Origin: Blastocatellia bacterium
Lineage (GTDB): Bacteria; Acidobacteriota; Blastocatellia; Pyrinomonadales; Pyrinomonadaceae
Reading direction: 5' to 3'
Assembly: GCA_016789145.1 (NCBI GenBank)
Contig: JAEUQI010000011.1
Location: forward strand, 1-50,890
Length of the DNA: 50,890 nt
The notes under the pieces are model-generated. The model was not told the DNA's origin and made no database searches. It saw only the letters and a program-made list of their open reading frames with translations. Shown in pieces: positions 1-9,244 of this stretch. How positions within the stretch are numbered: position 1 is the first letter of the stretch; each line of letters starts with the position of its first letter. The translations under genes were made by a program, and so were the position numbers.

Positions 1-108
1 TGCTCCGTGCGAGTGCATTTAGATGTCAAAGATCTACCTGCTGTCGAGATTGCAGTTATGCATTATTATATCACAAATAATACACACGTGAAAAAAATCT
101 CTTGGTAG
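1..108 (+). CDS. possible 3' end of a gene entering from the left edge
   Basis: Reading frame 1 is open from the first base to a TAG at 106-108, giving 35 residues that end in HVKKISW. I do not recognise the fragment. It is short enough to be chance, and its A+T-rich end is unlike neighbouring coding DNA. It would be a partial gene whose body lies outside the window. Confidence 0.2.
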   Translation, partial: CSVRVHLDVKDLPAVEIAVMHYYITNNTHVKKISW

Positions 109-304
109 GCAGCCAATACATAAAAGGCAGTTTCTGAAGGACTTGGCCACTGAAAACCGCCATTAACAGACAATTGTTTACCTTGAAAGCGTCGAAGGCG
201 ACGCCGTGGCCTCGAGGTTCTTATTGCACCGGTACCAAAACAGATCGACAGAGCTTACGTCTATGATGCGATGTTCTTCTGTTGATCGGCCAGCAAATTG
301 ATCA
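109..304. other. non-coding stretch left of the first terminator
   Basis: No convincing reading frame, RNA gene or repeat is visible between the possible partial frame at the left edge and the hairpin at 305-341. Confidence 0.4.
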
Positions 305-341
305 AAAGTAAGGCTGCCCCGTAAATGGGCAGCCTTACTTT
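305..341 (-). terminator. strong intrinsic terminator, probably bidirectional
   Basis: A perfect 15-bp inverted repeat (305-319 with 327-341) encloses a 7-nt loop. The stem core is AAGGCTGCCC and is closed by A/T pairs. T-rich DNA follows on the plus strand (342-348), and the stem end supplies a short T run on the minus strand. It lies about 30 nt past the stop codon of the minus-strand gene ending at 370, which it most likely serves. Confidence 0.85.
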
Positions 342-369
342 CTTTTTATCTAATTCTGATCGATCTCCA

Positions 370-3300
370 TTAGGGTTCCGCCACAAAATCGACATTACCA
401 ATGTTGTCAGTCAGTGTTACGATTTGGCTTGGGGCAGAAAACGTATATCGCTTTGAATTAACGGTAACAACGTAGGTTTCCCCCGCTGCCAGACCATCGA
501 TGGAGAAGTAGCCGAAAGCAGACGTTTTGGCAATTCGCGGCTGTGTCAGGCTATTGCCCGTTATCGAGATCGCAGCATTTCGAATTCCTGAACCGTCGCT
601 TAGCACAACTCTGCCCGATATCGAAGCGCCTGCGGCAGTAGGGGCAAGCGGCGGATTTGTTGGACCGAGTATTTCAAAATCATCGACCATAAATCCGTCG
701 ACGGCATAGCCTGCGCCGCTAAATCCCGGAGCAACCGATAATACGATCCGGAACGTAACGCTCGGCTGACCGACCAAACTAGGCACGCCCGTTGTTAGGT
801 TGTAGGTTACCAATGTGTTATTTGATGTAATTGTCCAACCATATCGGTCGGCAAAGATCGATGCGTCGACCGGGCATCCGGTAGCAGGCCCGCGGTTGTA
901 CCAGTTAGTCGCGTTGGGATCGGCATTTACACCGAGCCTGTTCCAGGTCGCACCTTTGTCTGTCGAGTACTGCACCTGAACAGCAAACGGGCCGTTACAG
1001 AACGCGATCTCCATGCTACGCCGAAATCGTAGGGTGTACGCGCTTGCCGAGGACGTAAAGTTAAAGCTCGGCGTCTGCAGTACGCTGATATAGTCGCCAG
1101 CGGTAAGGTCTGCGTCGAGATCGGTTTTCCAAACGTTCACAGGCGAATTTACGGTTGTCAAGAAATTGGTCGGCACGCCACGCTCCCATTTGTCGATACC
1201 ACCTTTGATCGACTGCGAACCGAAATCATCCGGATTTGTCTCAAAAGATCCGCCATCGCCTGCAAGGTACGGTGTACCGCGGTTAGGAAGAATTTGGATG
1301 AACTGAGTCTTTGTCAGGCTCGATGCACCGCCGTTGATGGTCAACGTTACCGAATATTTTCCGGGCGCAGAATAGAGATGTCCGGGATTCTCCAGCGTAG
1401 AAAGCGGCGTGCCGTCGCCAAAGTCCCACGACCACGACGTGGCCTTATAGCTAGAACTATTGAAATAAACTGGCTGACTGACGTACGCAAGCCTTAGATC
1501 CGCATCAAAAAGCGCGGTCGGCGCCGTAAACAAATCGGATGCGTAAAGACCGCGGCCATGCGTGGCTGCTATCACATATCGATCGCTTTGCCGTATTTGG
1601 AGCTGATCGACGCGGACATTAGCGAGCCCGGAATTCGAAGCTCCCCAAACGGTAGCTCCGCCATTCAGATCATCAGTTGTCCAAACCCCAAGTTCAGTCG
1701 CGATGGCGGCCTGGTCGCTATTTCCCGGATTGAACAACGCCCATCGAACAGGCATATCAGGTAAATTACCCTCGACTGAGGTCCAGCTTGTACCTCCGTT
1801 GGTGCTTTCCCAGATGCTGTTAACGCCGTAGTTACTATAGGTGACCAATAGATGGTTGTCGTTGCCGTTTTCGACCTCAACGCTTGAAACGTAGCCTCCG
1901 GCTGGCAGTCCAGTGCTGATATTCGTACTTGTCGGAGCTCCGGTGTGGGCGTTGTCGACCCTTACGATCCGCCCGCTGTCGGTGCCAAAGAATACTCTGT
2001 TCGCAGTGTTTGGCGAAACCTTGACCGCAGAAACTGTTCCTGAAAAAGTAGCTACAGCTACGTTAGCGAAGGTGGCTCCGGTTTGAGGATCGTCCCAACG
2101 AAGGTACTGGTTAGGATTCCGTGCCGCATACATCCGATTATTGACATCGTCATAATCTGTCGGATTGATAAACAGCCCACCGGACGCGGTGATATTCGTC
2201 CAGGAATTTCCTCCATCAATGGATCGGAAGTAATCGTTAAAAATGTATTGGGTGAATTGAAACTGCGGTTGATTTTGGTCAATGTGCGTAAATGCGCCGT
2301 CGCCACCCGTCACTTCTGTCGTCGGCTGAAGTCCAGCCGAACTGAATCGATGCGTGCCGTTGTCTTGAGATCCGGCGAGATAATAACTGGTAAACGCAGT
2401 GGGATGAATCGCCGCCGCGTAGAATTGGGCGGTTCGGTAATTCGAACTCTTTTCCCCGATCGTAGGTATTGCAGCATCAGCATTTGTCGAACGATACACA
2501 CCACCATCGTTTACAAAATATGCCACTGACGAGCTTCCGGGTTGAAACACGATATTATGCTGGTCTGCATGAGTATACTGAAAACCAAAACCGCCGTACC
2601 AGTGAGAAACTTGGGTCCAAGTTCCGGCACCATCACCGCTAACGAACAGATCGATGCCACCGACATAAAGCCGGTCTCGGTTGTTTGGGTCAACGGCTAT
2701 GGCTAGGTCGTACCAAGCCTGGCCATTTGAAAAGTCAGTAGCCGGGATTCCGGGATCAGTATCAGCGGGTTCCGTTCTCGATGTCCAAGTAGTTCCGGCG
2801 TTTGTCGTCCGTAATATTCCATTTACGACAGTGCCATTCTCAACCAACGCATAAACGTAGTTGGCGTCGTTCGGTGCACAGGCTAGCTCGATCCTAGCGG
2901 CGGCGATAGGCAATGTTTGAGCCGCTGCGAATGTGGCTCCCGCCGTTGTTGATCGATGGATAGAGCCGTCTAGAGCCGCAAAGACATCTCCATTTGCCGC
3001 AATGTCTACGTCGTAGGCAAAATTGCTTGTTGCTCCGGTAATACCCAAGCCGGTTCCGAGAACCTTCGTGAAACTAGTACCGCCATTTGTCGAGCGTTGC
3101 AAACCACCTGAAGCTGTTGCAACGAAAACCACACCGGTGCTATTCACCGCAACTTTCTGACAGTAGTTGAATAGCGATCCGGTCGTTGATGCTAATTGCG
3201 ACCATGTCGTGCCGCCGTTCGTGCTCTTCCAAACGCCAAATCCTTGTATCGCGTCAATATTAAAGTAGCCTTCGCCAGTCGTGAAATACATGACTTGAGT

Positions 3301-3825
3301 GTTCGACGGGTCGTAGGCGATCGACGTTACTGCCAAATTTCCGAATAGATCATCAACCGGTGCCCAATTTGGCGACGCCGCATTTATATTGGTGGTTTTC
3401 CACAGCCCCCCTCCGACGCTGCCCGCCCAGACGGTATTGCCCGTACCGTCATTTGGGTCGACCATGAAAGCGCGAGTTCGGCCCCCTACGTTGTTAGGCC
3501 CTTGTTCCTTCCAGTTTACTCCGCTAATCGGAGCGACGTTGTCTCGCATCAGCCCGTCCTTATAGGCTTTCGCAGCGAGAAGTCGGTCGGTCGGGACATA
3601 ACCCAATGCTGGGTCTTTTGTCATTCGTACTTCTTGTTCGATGCGCTCGGCCGGACTATCTTTCGACTTTTCGGACTTCTTATCGGTCGTATTGATTCGT
3701 TTCGCGATCGAGTCGGATGGCTCAACGAAAAGAGCCGCAATCAAAAAAATGCCGATAGAGACGACAGCACCGATAACAAAGACAAAATGTCCGGATATAG
3801 ATCGGCGAGGTTCAATTCTTCGCAT
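370..3825 (-). CDS. secreted Asp-box (BNR/sortilin-like) propeller protein with PKD domain and C-terminal module
   Basis: About 1151 residues from the ATG at 3825; an upstream TTG at 3873 would add 16. An N-terminal hydrophobic segment (about residues 14-36) is a signal peptide or anchor. Residues ~95-775 carry at least seven Asp-box motifs such as STNGGTTW, STNGGTSF and SIDGGNSW, typical of sortilin/BNR propellers. A PKD domain follows (WSWDFGDGTP, ~780-860), then a jelly-roll-like segment with paired cysteines (~865-1065), then the ~82-residue terminal module (GRVV...FGYF...SKRYTF). Propellers of this type are extracellular and bind or cut glycans or proteins; no catalytic residues are evident here. 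Its start lies just downstream of the 3892-6903 gene on the same strand, so the two are probably co-transcribed. Substrate unknown. Confidence 0.85.
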   Translation of the reverse strand: MRRIEPRRSISGHFVFVIGAVVSIGIFLIAALFVEPSDSIAKRINTTDKKSEKSKDSPAERIEQEVRMTKDPALGYVPTDRLLAAKAYKDGLMRDNVAPISGVNWKEQGPNNVGGRTRAFMVDPNDGTGNTVWAGSVGGGLWKTTNINAASPNWAPVDDLFGNLAVTSIAYDPSNTQVMYFTTGEGYFNIDAIQGFGVWKSTNGGTTWSQLASTTGSLFNYCQKVAVNSTGVVFVATASGGLQRSTNGGTSFTKVLGTGLGITGATSNFAYDVDIAANGDVFAALDGSIHRSTTAGATFAAAQTLPIAAARIELACAPNDANYVYALVENGTVVNGILRTTNAGTTWTSRTEPADTDPGIPATDFSNGQAWYDLAIAVDPNNRDRLYVGGIDLFVSGDGAGTWTQVSHWYGGFGFQYTHADQHNIVFQPGSSSVAYFVNDGGVYRSTNADAAIPTIGEKSSNYRTAQFYAAAIHPTAFTSYYLAGSQDNGTHRFSSAGLQPTTEVTGGDGAFTHIDQNQPQFQFTQYIFNDYFRSIDGGNSWTNITASGGLFINPTDYDDVNNRMYAARNPNQYLRWDDPQTGATFANVAVATFSGTVSAVKVSPNTANRVFFGTDSGRIVRVDNAHTGAPTSTNISTGLPAGGYVSSVEVENGNDNHLLVTYSNYGVNSIWESTNGGTSWTSVEGNLPDMPVRWALFNPGNSDQAAIATELGVWTTDDLNGGATVWGASNSGLANVRVDQLQIRQSDRYVIAATHGRGLYASDLFTAPTALFDADLRLAYVSQPVYFNSSSYKATSWSWDFGDGTPLSTLENPGHLYSAPGKYSVTLTINGGASSLTKTQFIQILPNRGTPYLAGDGGSFETNPDDFGSQSIKGGIDKWERGVPTNFLTTVNSPVNVWKTDLDADLTAGDYISVLQTPSFNFTSSASAYTLRFRRSMEIAFCNGPFAVQVQYSTDKGATWNRLGVNADPNATNWYNRGPATGCPVDASIFADRYGWTITSNNTLVTYNLTTGVPSLVGQPSVTFRIVLSVAPGFSGAGYAVDGFMVDDFEILGPTNPPLAPTAAGASISGRVVLSDGSGIRNAAISITGNSLTQPRIAKTSAFGYFSIDGLAAGETYVVTVNSKRYTFSAPSQIVTLTDNIGNVDFVAEP

Positions 3826-3891
3826 AAATGTTCTGTGTCGGTCCTTTAGAAAGGGCCGTTGTGACGTTAGCAATAGAGATCTGACCTAAAA

Positions 3892-6800
3892 CTACTGACG
3901 ATTCAAAACTGACGGAAGAGCTACGTCGCCCACTACTCCCCACTGTTCAATGCGGACTGAGCCATTTGTCGAGCTCAATATGTACCATAATCCCTGTCGG
4001 AAAATGGCTATGTCGGCTTTGCCATCACCATCGAAATCAGCAGGTGCCGGCACGTCCGTAGCAACGCCGAATTGGACGGCGCCATAGTTCGTTGCCGGAT
4101 CGGTCGATGTGTACCAAGTGCCGTTCGACGGACGAAAGACGGCAATGTTGTCGCGGCCGTTCCCGTCGAAATCGACAGGAACGGCGATGTCGCCGCCGCT
4201 GCCCAGTTGAGTTGTCTGCACCAGTGAATCGCTGCTCCTCATCACGATCCAGAAACTTTGCGATGTAGATGTTGCTCCTGGCCGATAAACTGCTATGTCA
4301 GACCTTCCGTCGCCATCAAAATCGCCAACAAGAGCCTTATCCGTGGTCAATCCAAACGGCACGACCTGGATCGTCGATGTAGCTGAACGTGAAATGTACC
4401 AGGTGCCGTCCGATGGCCGGAAAACGCCGAGATCGGCTCGTCCGTCGCCGTCGAAATCCCCGGGGACAGGTGTGTCGCCCGAGAGTCCGAACGATTCGAT
4501 ACGATAGGTACTTGTCTGGCTGTTGAACACATACCAGACGCCATCACGATAGACAGCAATATCGGTTTTTCGGTCACCATCGAAATCCGCGGGCACCGGC
4601 TTATCGGTCGAAAAGCCGAACGGTATCGAGAACCAAGAAGTCGGGGTTCCGCTATACAATGCCCACCAGCTGGCGTTTGACGGCCTAAATATCGAAAGAT
4701 CGGCCTTGCCGTCGCCGTCAAAATCGAACTTCTTGCCGGAAGCGCCGGCTTGATTGACCGTGAACGTGCGTCCGCTAACCGTAACCGTCGCCGAACGGGC
4801 TTGGGCGGAAGAATTTGGGGCGACATTGAACGTAACAGAACCATTTCCGTTCTGCGTCGGTGATGTGATCTGTGTCCACGCAGCGTTACTGGTAGCGAGA
4901 TACGAGCACACACCGCCGGCAGTTACAGTGACAGTGCCTGTTCCACCGCTTGGTCCAAAGTTAACGGCCGTTTGATCGAGATTGGTTGGGCAGCCCGATG
5001 GCTGTTGTACCTGAAACTGTTTAGAAAGTACGCCGTTCGAAACTGTGATCGTGCCGGTTCGCGGTCCGCCGAAGTTCGGCTGAACCGAGAAGCTGACCGA
5101 TCCGCTCGCATCACCTGCGGCTGCAGAGGTAACGCTCACGAATGGCGACGAAGAAACGGCTGTCCATGAACAGCCTGTCGCCATCGAGATGCTAAATGTG
5201 CCGTTGCCGCCAGTCGTTGGGAATGCCTGGGTCGATGGATTTAGAGTGTAATCGCAGGCCGTCGTCGATGTGGTCAAGTTTATCGTCCAGCCTCCGGCGA
5301 TACTGCCTACGTTGTTTCCGGCGTCATCGACCGCATAAAGCCGCCAGAAACCATTCGGTGCACTGCCATAAAACGCCGCGAGCGTCGAGCCGGTTGGTGC
5401 TCCGTCGGGCGCCGGCGATGGAAACACATCACCTGTTTCAAAATCGGTCGGCTTAAACGTGCCCGTTGACAAAGTTCCCGAATCCGATAGCTGCGAGGCC
5501 GCCGCGTCGCTGAAAGTCAGGTTGATGTTGCCGATCTCATTCACGCCGCCCACGTCTGACATCAGCACGATACGTCGTCCATTCGGAGCAGCTAACATCA
5601 CATCAACGTCATCAGGCGCCGTGTGGCTAAAGTTCGTAAGTGTTACAGTGGCATTGGTTACGGTTCCGAGTAGGCCAGAAACGAGCCGTTGTGATGGATA
5701 AGGATTAGCCACTCCCGTTGCCTGCAATCCGATCACGTCGGCCGAACTTATGACCGATATAGACCAACCACCTGAAATACTACCGGCGTTGGCACCTGTG
5801 TCATCAACCAAATAGAGCGACCACGTGCCATTAGGATCCATACCGCTAAAGACCGACAAGAATCTTCCGGTTTGTCCACCGGCCGGAGCCGGAGCCGGAT
5901 AGGCATCGCCGGCCTCGAAATCGGTTGGCTTGAAGGTGCCGCTTGTGAGCGCCGCAGAATCGGGAAGAGATGCGGCTGCGGTGTCGTCGAAAACGAGATT
6001 CAAATTGGTCGCCGCCGTTGTTCCACCAACGTCGGACATTAGTACAACCTTGTTCCCATTTGGCGCAACGAGCAACAGGTCGACGTCGTCGGGAGCGGCA
6101 TGGCTAAAATTCGTTAGATTGACCTGAACGGCCTGCACCAAACCGCTTTGGCCGGAAACAGCGATCTGAGACGGATAAAGCGAGGCCGGGCCGCTGGCCG
6201 GGATCGTCATCGCATTCGTATTAAAACCCGAGATAGCGTTGGTGATCTGGATATTGTCGATCCACCAGCCTTGACCGCCTTCCATATTGTCGGATGCGAA
6301 TCGCCAACGAAGCCGGATCGATTGATTAGAAGTGTTGGCAGGCAAATTGATCTCAGTTGTGATAAACGAGATGGAATCGCCGGTCCATGCATTTCGGCCC
6401 GACAAAGTGCTCGCTACCATCGGCGTGTCATAGCCACCCGAAACGAAACTGCCGCCCGCCGTAATGATGTCTGTAAATCCGCCGGCACCGATCGAGATTT
6501 CCAGGACGCCACCGTCAAATTCGTAGTCCATCTGATATCGCTGGCGAAATGTCAGTTTGTGTCGAACATTGCCGAGCGGTATCGACGGCGACGTTACAGC
6601 AGCATCGCCGGTGACGAACGGATCGTTCGTATACATCGAATTCGGCGGTGAATCGGCGAAAGTTGTGACCGTTTTGAAAGGGTCGCTACCGCCGGAATTT
6701 GTTGACGTCCAACCAGAAGGCAAATTCGGAGAGGAAACCGAATCAAAATTCTCGCTAAATGCCACTGCCCCCGGAGCCAATGGGTCATCTTGCGCAGAAG

Positions 6801-6903
6801 CCGAACCTGTCAGGTCGGGAGCGAGCCATAAAAGACTTAGCAATATAGAAAAGACCATTGCCGTAGCGACATATGGGCCGGATTTGCGCGAGCTTTCGAT
6901 CAT
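3892..6903 (-). CDS. secreted multidomain protein: jelly roll, two P domains, two BACON domains, FG-GAP repeats
   Basis: 1003 residues. The signal peptide ends near residue 37 (GSASA before QDD). A choice-of-anchor/MAM-like jelly roll spans ~45-220 (SENFDSV, WWIDNIQI). Two proprotein-convertase P-like domains follow (~225-385 and ~390-550), each with NFSHxAPDDVDxxLxAPNG and FKPTDFExGD. Two BACON-type domains (~551-725) carry CSWTAVSSSPF-like and CSYLATSNAAW-like motifs. Six FG-GAP/VCBS-type repeats (~726-1003), each opening with DFDGDGxxDIAVFRP or a variant, end the protein; such DxDGDG loops usually bind calcium. No catalytic domain is visible, so this looks like a surface binding or adhesion protein. 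The start is ATG with a G-rich sequence about 9 nt upstream. It is the first gene of a likely two-gene unit with the propeller protein ending at 370. Confidence 0.87.
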   Translation of the reverse strand: MIESSRKSGPYVATAMVFSILLSLLWLAPDLTGSASAQDDPLAPGAVAFSENFDSVSSPNLPSGWTSTNSGGSDPFKTVTTFADSPPNSMYTNDPFVTGDAAVTSPSIPLGNVRHKLTFRQRYQMDYEFDGGVLEISIGAGGFTDIITAGGSFVSGGYDTPMVASTLSGRNAWTGDSISFITTEINLPANTSNQSIRLRWRFASDNMEGGQGWWIDNIQITNAISGFNTNAMTIPASGPASLYPSQIAVSGQSGLVQAVQVNLTNFSHAAPDDVDLLLVAPNGNKVVLMSDVGGTTAATNLNLVFDDTAAASLPDSAALTSGTFKPTDFEAGDAYPAPAPAGGQTGRFLSVFSGMDPNGTWSLYLVDDTGANAGSISGGWSISVISSADVIGLQATGVANPYPSQRLVSGLLGTVTNATVTLTNFSHTAPDDVDVMLAAPNGRRIVLMSDVGGVNEIGNINLTFSDAAASQLSDSGTLSTGTFKPTDFETGDVFPSPAPDGAPTGSTLAAFYGSAPNGFWRLYAVDDAGNNVGSIAGGWTINLTTSTTACDYTLNPSTQAFPTTGGNGTFSISMATGCSWTAVSSSPFVSVTSAAAGDASGSVSFSVQPNFGGPRTGTITVSNGVLSKQFQVQQPSGCPTNLDQTAVNFGPSGGTGTVTVTAGGVCSYLATSNAAWTQITSPTQNGNGSVTFNVAPNSSAQARSATVTVSGRTFTVNQAGASGKKFDFDGDGKADLSIFRPSNASWWALYSGTPTSWFSIPFGFSTDKPVPADFDGDRKTDIAVYRDGVWYVFNSQTSTYRIESFGLSGDTPVPGDFDGDGRADLGVFRPSDGTWYISRSATSTIQVVPFGLTTDKALVGDFDGDGRSDIAVYRPGATSTSQSFWIVMRSSDSLVQTTQLGSGGDIAVPVDFDGNGRDNIAVFRPSNGTWYTSTDPATNYGAVQFGVATDVPAPADFDGDGKADIAIFRQGLWYILSSTNGSVRIEQWGVVGDVALPSVLNRQ

Positions 6904-7053
6904 TTGGATAATTCCCCAACTAATGAATGATAATGTCGAATTATCAACCTTAATCGCCTTAATAGCAAGAGATTGCGCTTCACATAAGCGAAAAAAGTAG
7001 GTAAGATTTGGAGAGTTTCACAAATATCAGGTCCACGATTTCGAGTGCGCGTC

Positions 7054-9240
7054 ATGAGTAGTTTTAGATCAAATTCGACAGGTATAGTCGCATCGTTGTT
7101 GGCAGTCGTGTTGACTGTTCTGTCTGTATCGTCGCTCGGCGTGGCTCAGTTACCCGAAGACGCTCCCGTACTTATCAGCGAGGATGGTTCGACCGTAACA
7201 TATGCGACGGTCGGCGGTGTTCCGGTCCGTTCAGTCCGCCCGACCCGCGATGAGATCGTGACCGTCTATCTCACCAACCTCGATCTGCTCGAAGATGAGG
7301 GAGCATCTGCTTTCCGTGCCGAGCTTCAAGACACAAGATATTACCGTTATCCGCTGCAGATCGTCGGATTCGAGCGTACGCAGGAGCGGAAGAACGTTTA
7401 CGCATTGTCGATCAGAGTTGCCGGTTTGCCGGATCTGGGTGAAGCGCTTGTTCGCGTCACCTGGCGCGGGATGTCAAGCAACCGAACTCGCCTAATGATC
7501 GGCGAAAAAGGCCGCCGCATTACCGATGACGAAGGAGCCTTGCCGACTCCGATGCCCGCAACCGAAAAATGGACCAAGACGCGCACTGCGAATCGTGCCG
7601 CTCTGCCATGGTCAGGCGACCGTGTGCGGTTCATGACACAGGCGACGTTTGGCGTTAATTCCGCTACCGAACTGAAATTGCGTCGTCTCGGTTACAATAC
7701 CTGGCTCGAACAGCAGATGGACGAGCAGCGTTACCTCCAGTTCACATATCCTGAGTTTCCGTTGCAGCCCCAAGTTCCGGTGCCAACTTGTGACGGCGAC
7801 ACACAACCGACGGACGTTCCGATCACGTGTTTCCGTGATCGTTACACGATGTATCCGCTGCAGAATTGGTTCTACAAAGAAGCTTTGTATAACGAGGACC
7901 AGCAACTTCGAAGACGTGTTTCATGGTCGCTGCACCAGATTTTCGTGATCTCGGGCAGACAATTGACGCAACCCTCGAGAATGTTGCCGTACATTCAGAT
8001 CTTGGATCGTAATGCGTTCGGAAATTACCGAACGTTGCTCAAGGAGATAACGCTCAATCCCGGAATGGGCAACTACCTCGATATGGCGTCGAGCACCGTC
8101 CAGAATCCGAATGAGAATTATGCACGTGAGATCCTGCAGCTTTTCAGCATCGGACTCGATATGCTTAATCAGGATGGCACGCCGATCCTAGACGGACAGG
8201 GAAACAAGATCCCGACGTATAATCAAGAAACCATCGTAAATTTTGCAAAGATCTTTACAGGATGGTCGTATTGCAACGTTGGCTGTCCGAATTCTCAACC
8301 TGGCATTGTGAATTATCGCGATCCGATGGTATTGACGCCCGCGAATCACGATACTACGTCGAAAACCCTGCTTAATTATCCGGGAGCCACGCCGTTCGTG
8401 CCGGCGGGACAAGATCCTAACGTCGATCTCGATGCCGCTCTCGATAATATTTTCTATCATCCGACGACGGCGCCGTTCATCAGTAAGCTGTTGATACAAC
8501 AGCTGGTTACGAGTAATCCTACACCTGCCTATGTTGGGCGTATATCGGCGGTTTTCCGCGATAATGGTTCCGGTGTTCGCGGCGATCTGAAAGCAGTCGT
8601 GAAAGCCATCTTGCTAGACCCCGAAGCTCGCGGCAACGTGAAGACCGATCCAAATTATGGGCATCTTCGTGAGCCGGTGCTGTTCTTGACGAGTTTTATG
8701 CGGCCGTTTTCACCTGTAGCTGCAAACAACATCATAGTTCCCGTCGCGTGCGGTGGACTAAGCGACGGCGTGATCAACGGACTTTCGCAGCCACTTGATC
8801 AGGATGTTTGGAATCCGCCGACTGTCTTTAGTTATTACCCAATGGAGTACATCATTCCGAACACACCGCTGGCCGGACCGGAATTTCAGATCTTCTCGAC
8901 CGGAACTGCGCTGAAACGTCCGAACGTTGTTAACCAAATGGCACCGCCGAATCTTTCTACGAGCGGCGGCATCAATGCCGCATCAGGGGCTGCGTCGAAC
9001 ACACCTTGCGGTACGCGAATTCAGTTGACGCGGCTTCAAGATCTGGCGGCCGCCGATGCGACAGGTGGCCAGCTTGTAGATACGCTAAATCGTGAGTTGC
9101 TAAATGGTTCGATGAGTTCGGCATATAGGCAGCAGGTTTTGAACGCAGTGACAGCAGTTTCGGCAGCTGACACGCTCAAGCGTGCGAGAACGGCGTTGTA
9201 TATTATCGCGACATCATCGCAGTATCAGGTTCAGAGGTAA
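7054..9240 (+). CDS. DUF1800 family exported protein
   Basis: 728 residues from the ATG at 7054; a GTG at 7045 adds three residues. A signal peptide ends near SLGVAQLPED. Residues ~190-725 match the DUF1800 pattern: RFMTQATFG near the start, WLEQQMDE, LRRRVSWSLHQIFVIS, NPGMGNYLD, NENYAREILQLFSIG, and the later LREPVLFLTSFMR. The family has no established biochemical function. It is usually encoded directly upstream of a Tat-exported DUF1501 protein, as here, so the two probably form an exported pair. It is divergent from the 3892-6903 gene, with a 150-nt shared upstream region. Confidence 0.88.
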   Translation: MSSFRSNSTGIVASLLAVVLTVLSVSSLGVAQLPEDAPVLISEDGSTVTYATVGGVPVRSVRPTRDEIVTVYLTNLDLLEDEGASAFRAELQDTRYYRYPLQIVGFERTQERKNVYALSIRVAGLPDLGEALVRVTWRGMSSNRTRLMIGEKGRRITDDEGALPTPMPATEKWTKTRTANRAALPWSGDRVRFMTQATFGVNSATELKLRRLGYNTWLEQQMDEQRYLQFTYPEFPLQPQVPVPTCDGDTQPTDVPITCFRDRYTMYPLQNWFYKEALYNEDQQLRRRVSWSLHQIFVISGRQLTQPSRMLPYIQILDRNAFGNYRTLLKEITLNPGMGNYLDMASSTVQNPNENYAREILQLFSIGLDMLNQDGTPILDGQGNKIPTYNQETIVNFAKIFTGWSYCNVGCPNSQPGIVNYRDPMVLTPANHDTTSKTLLNYPGATPFVPAGQDPNVDLDAALDNIFYHPTTAPFISKLLIQQLVTSNPTPAYVGRISAVFRDNGSGVRGDLKAVVKAILLDPEARGNVKTDPNYGHLREPVLFLTSFMRPFSPVAANNIIVPVACGGLSDGVINGLSQPLDQDVWNPPTVFSYYPMEYIIPNTPLAGPEFQIFSTGTALKRPNVVNQMAPPNLSTSGGINAASGAASNTPCGTRIQLTRLQDLAAADATGGQLVDTLNRELLNGSMSSAYRQQVLNAVTAVSAADTLKRARTALYIIATSSQYQVQR

Positions 9241-9244
9241 GCAA

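Noticed and set aside
2083..2529. 148-residue open frame on the plus strand inside the propeller gene
   Set aside because: It is a shadow of the large minus-strand gene; it has no ribosome site and an improbable composition.
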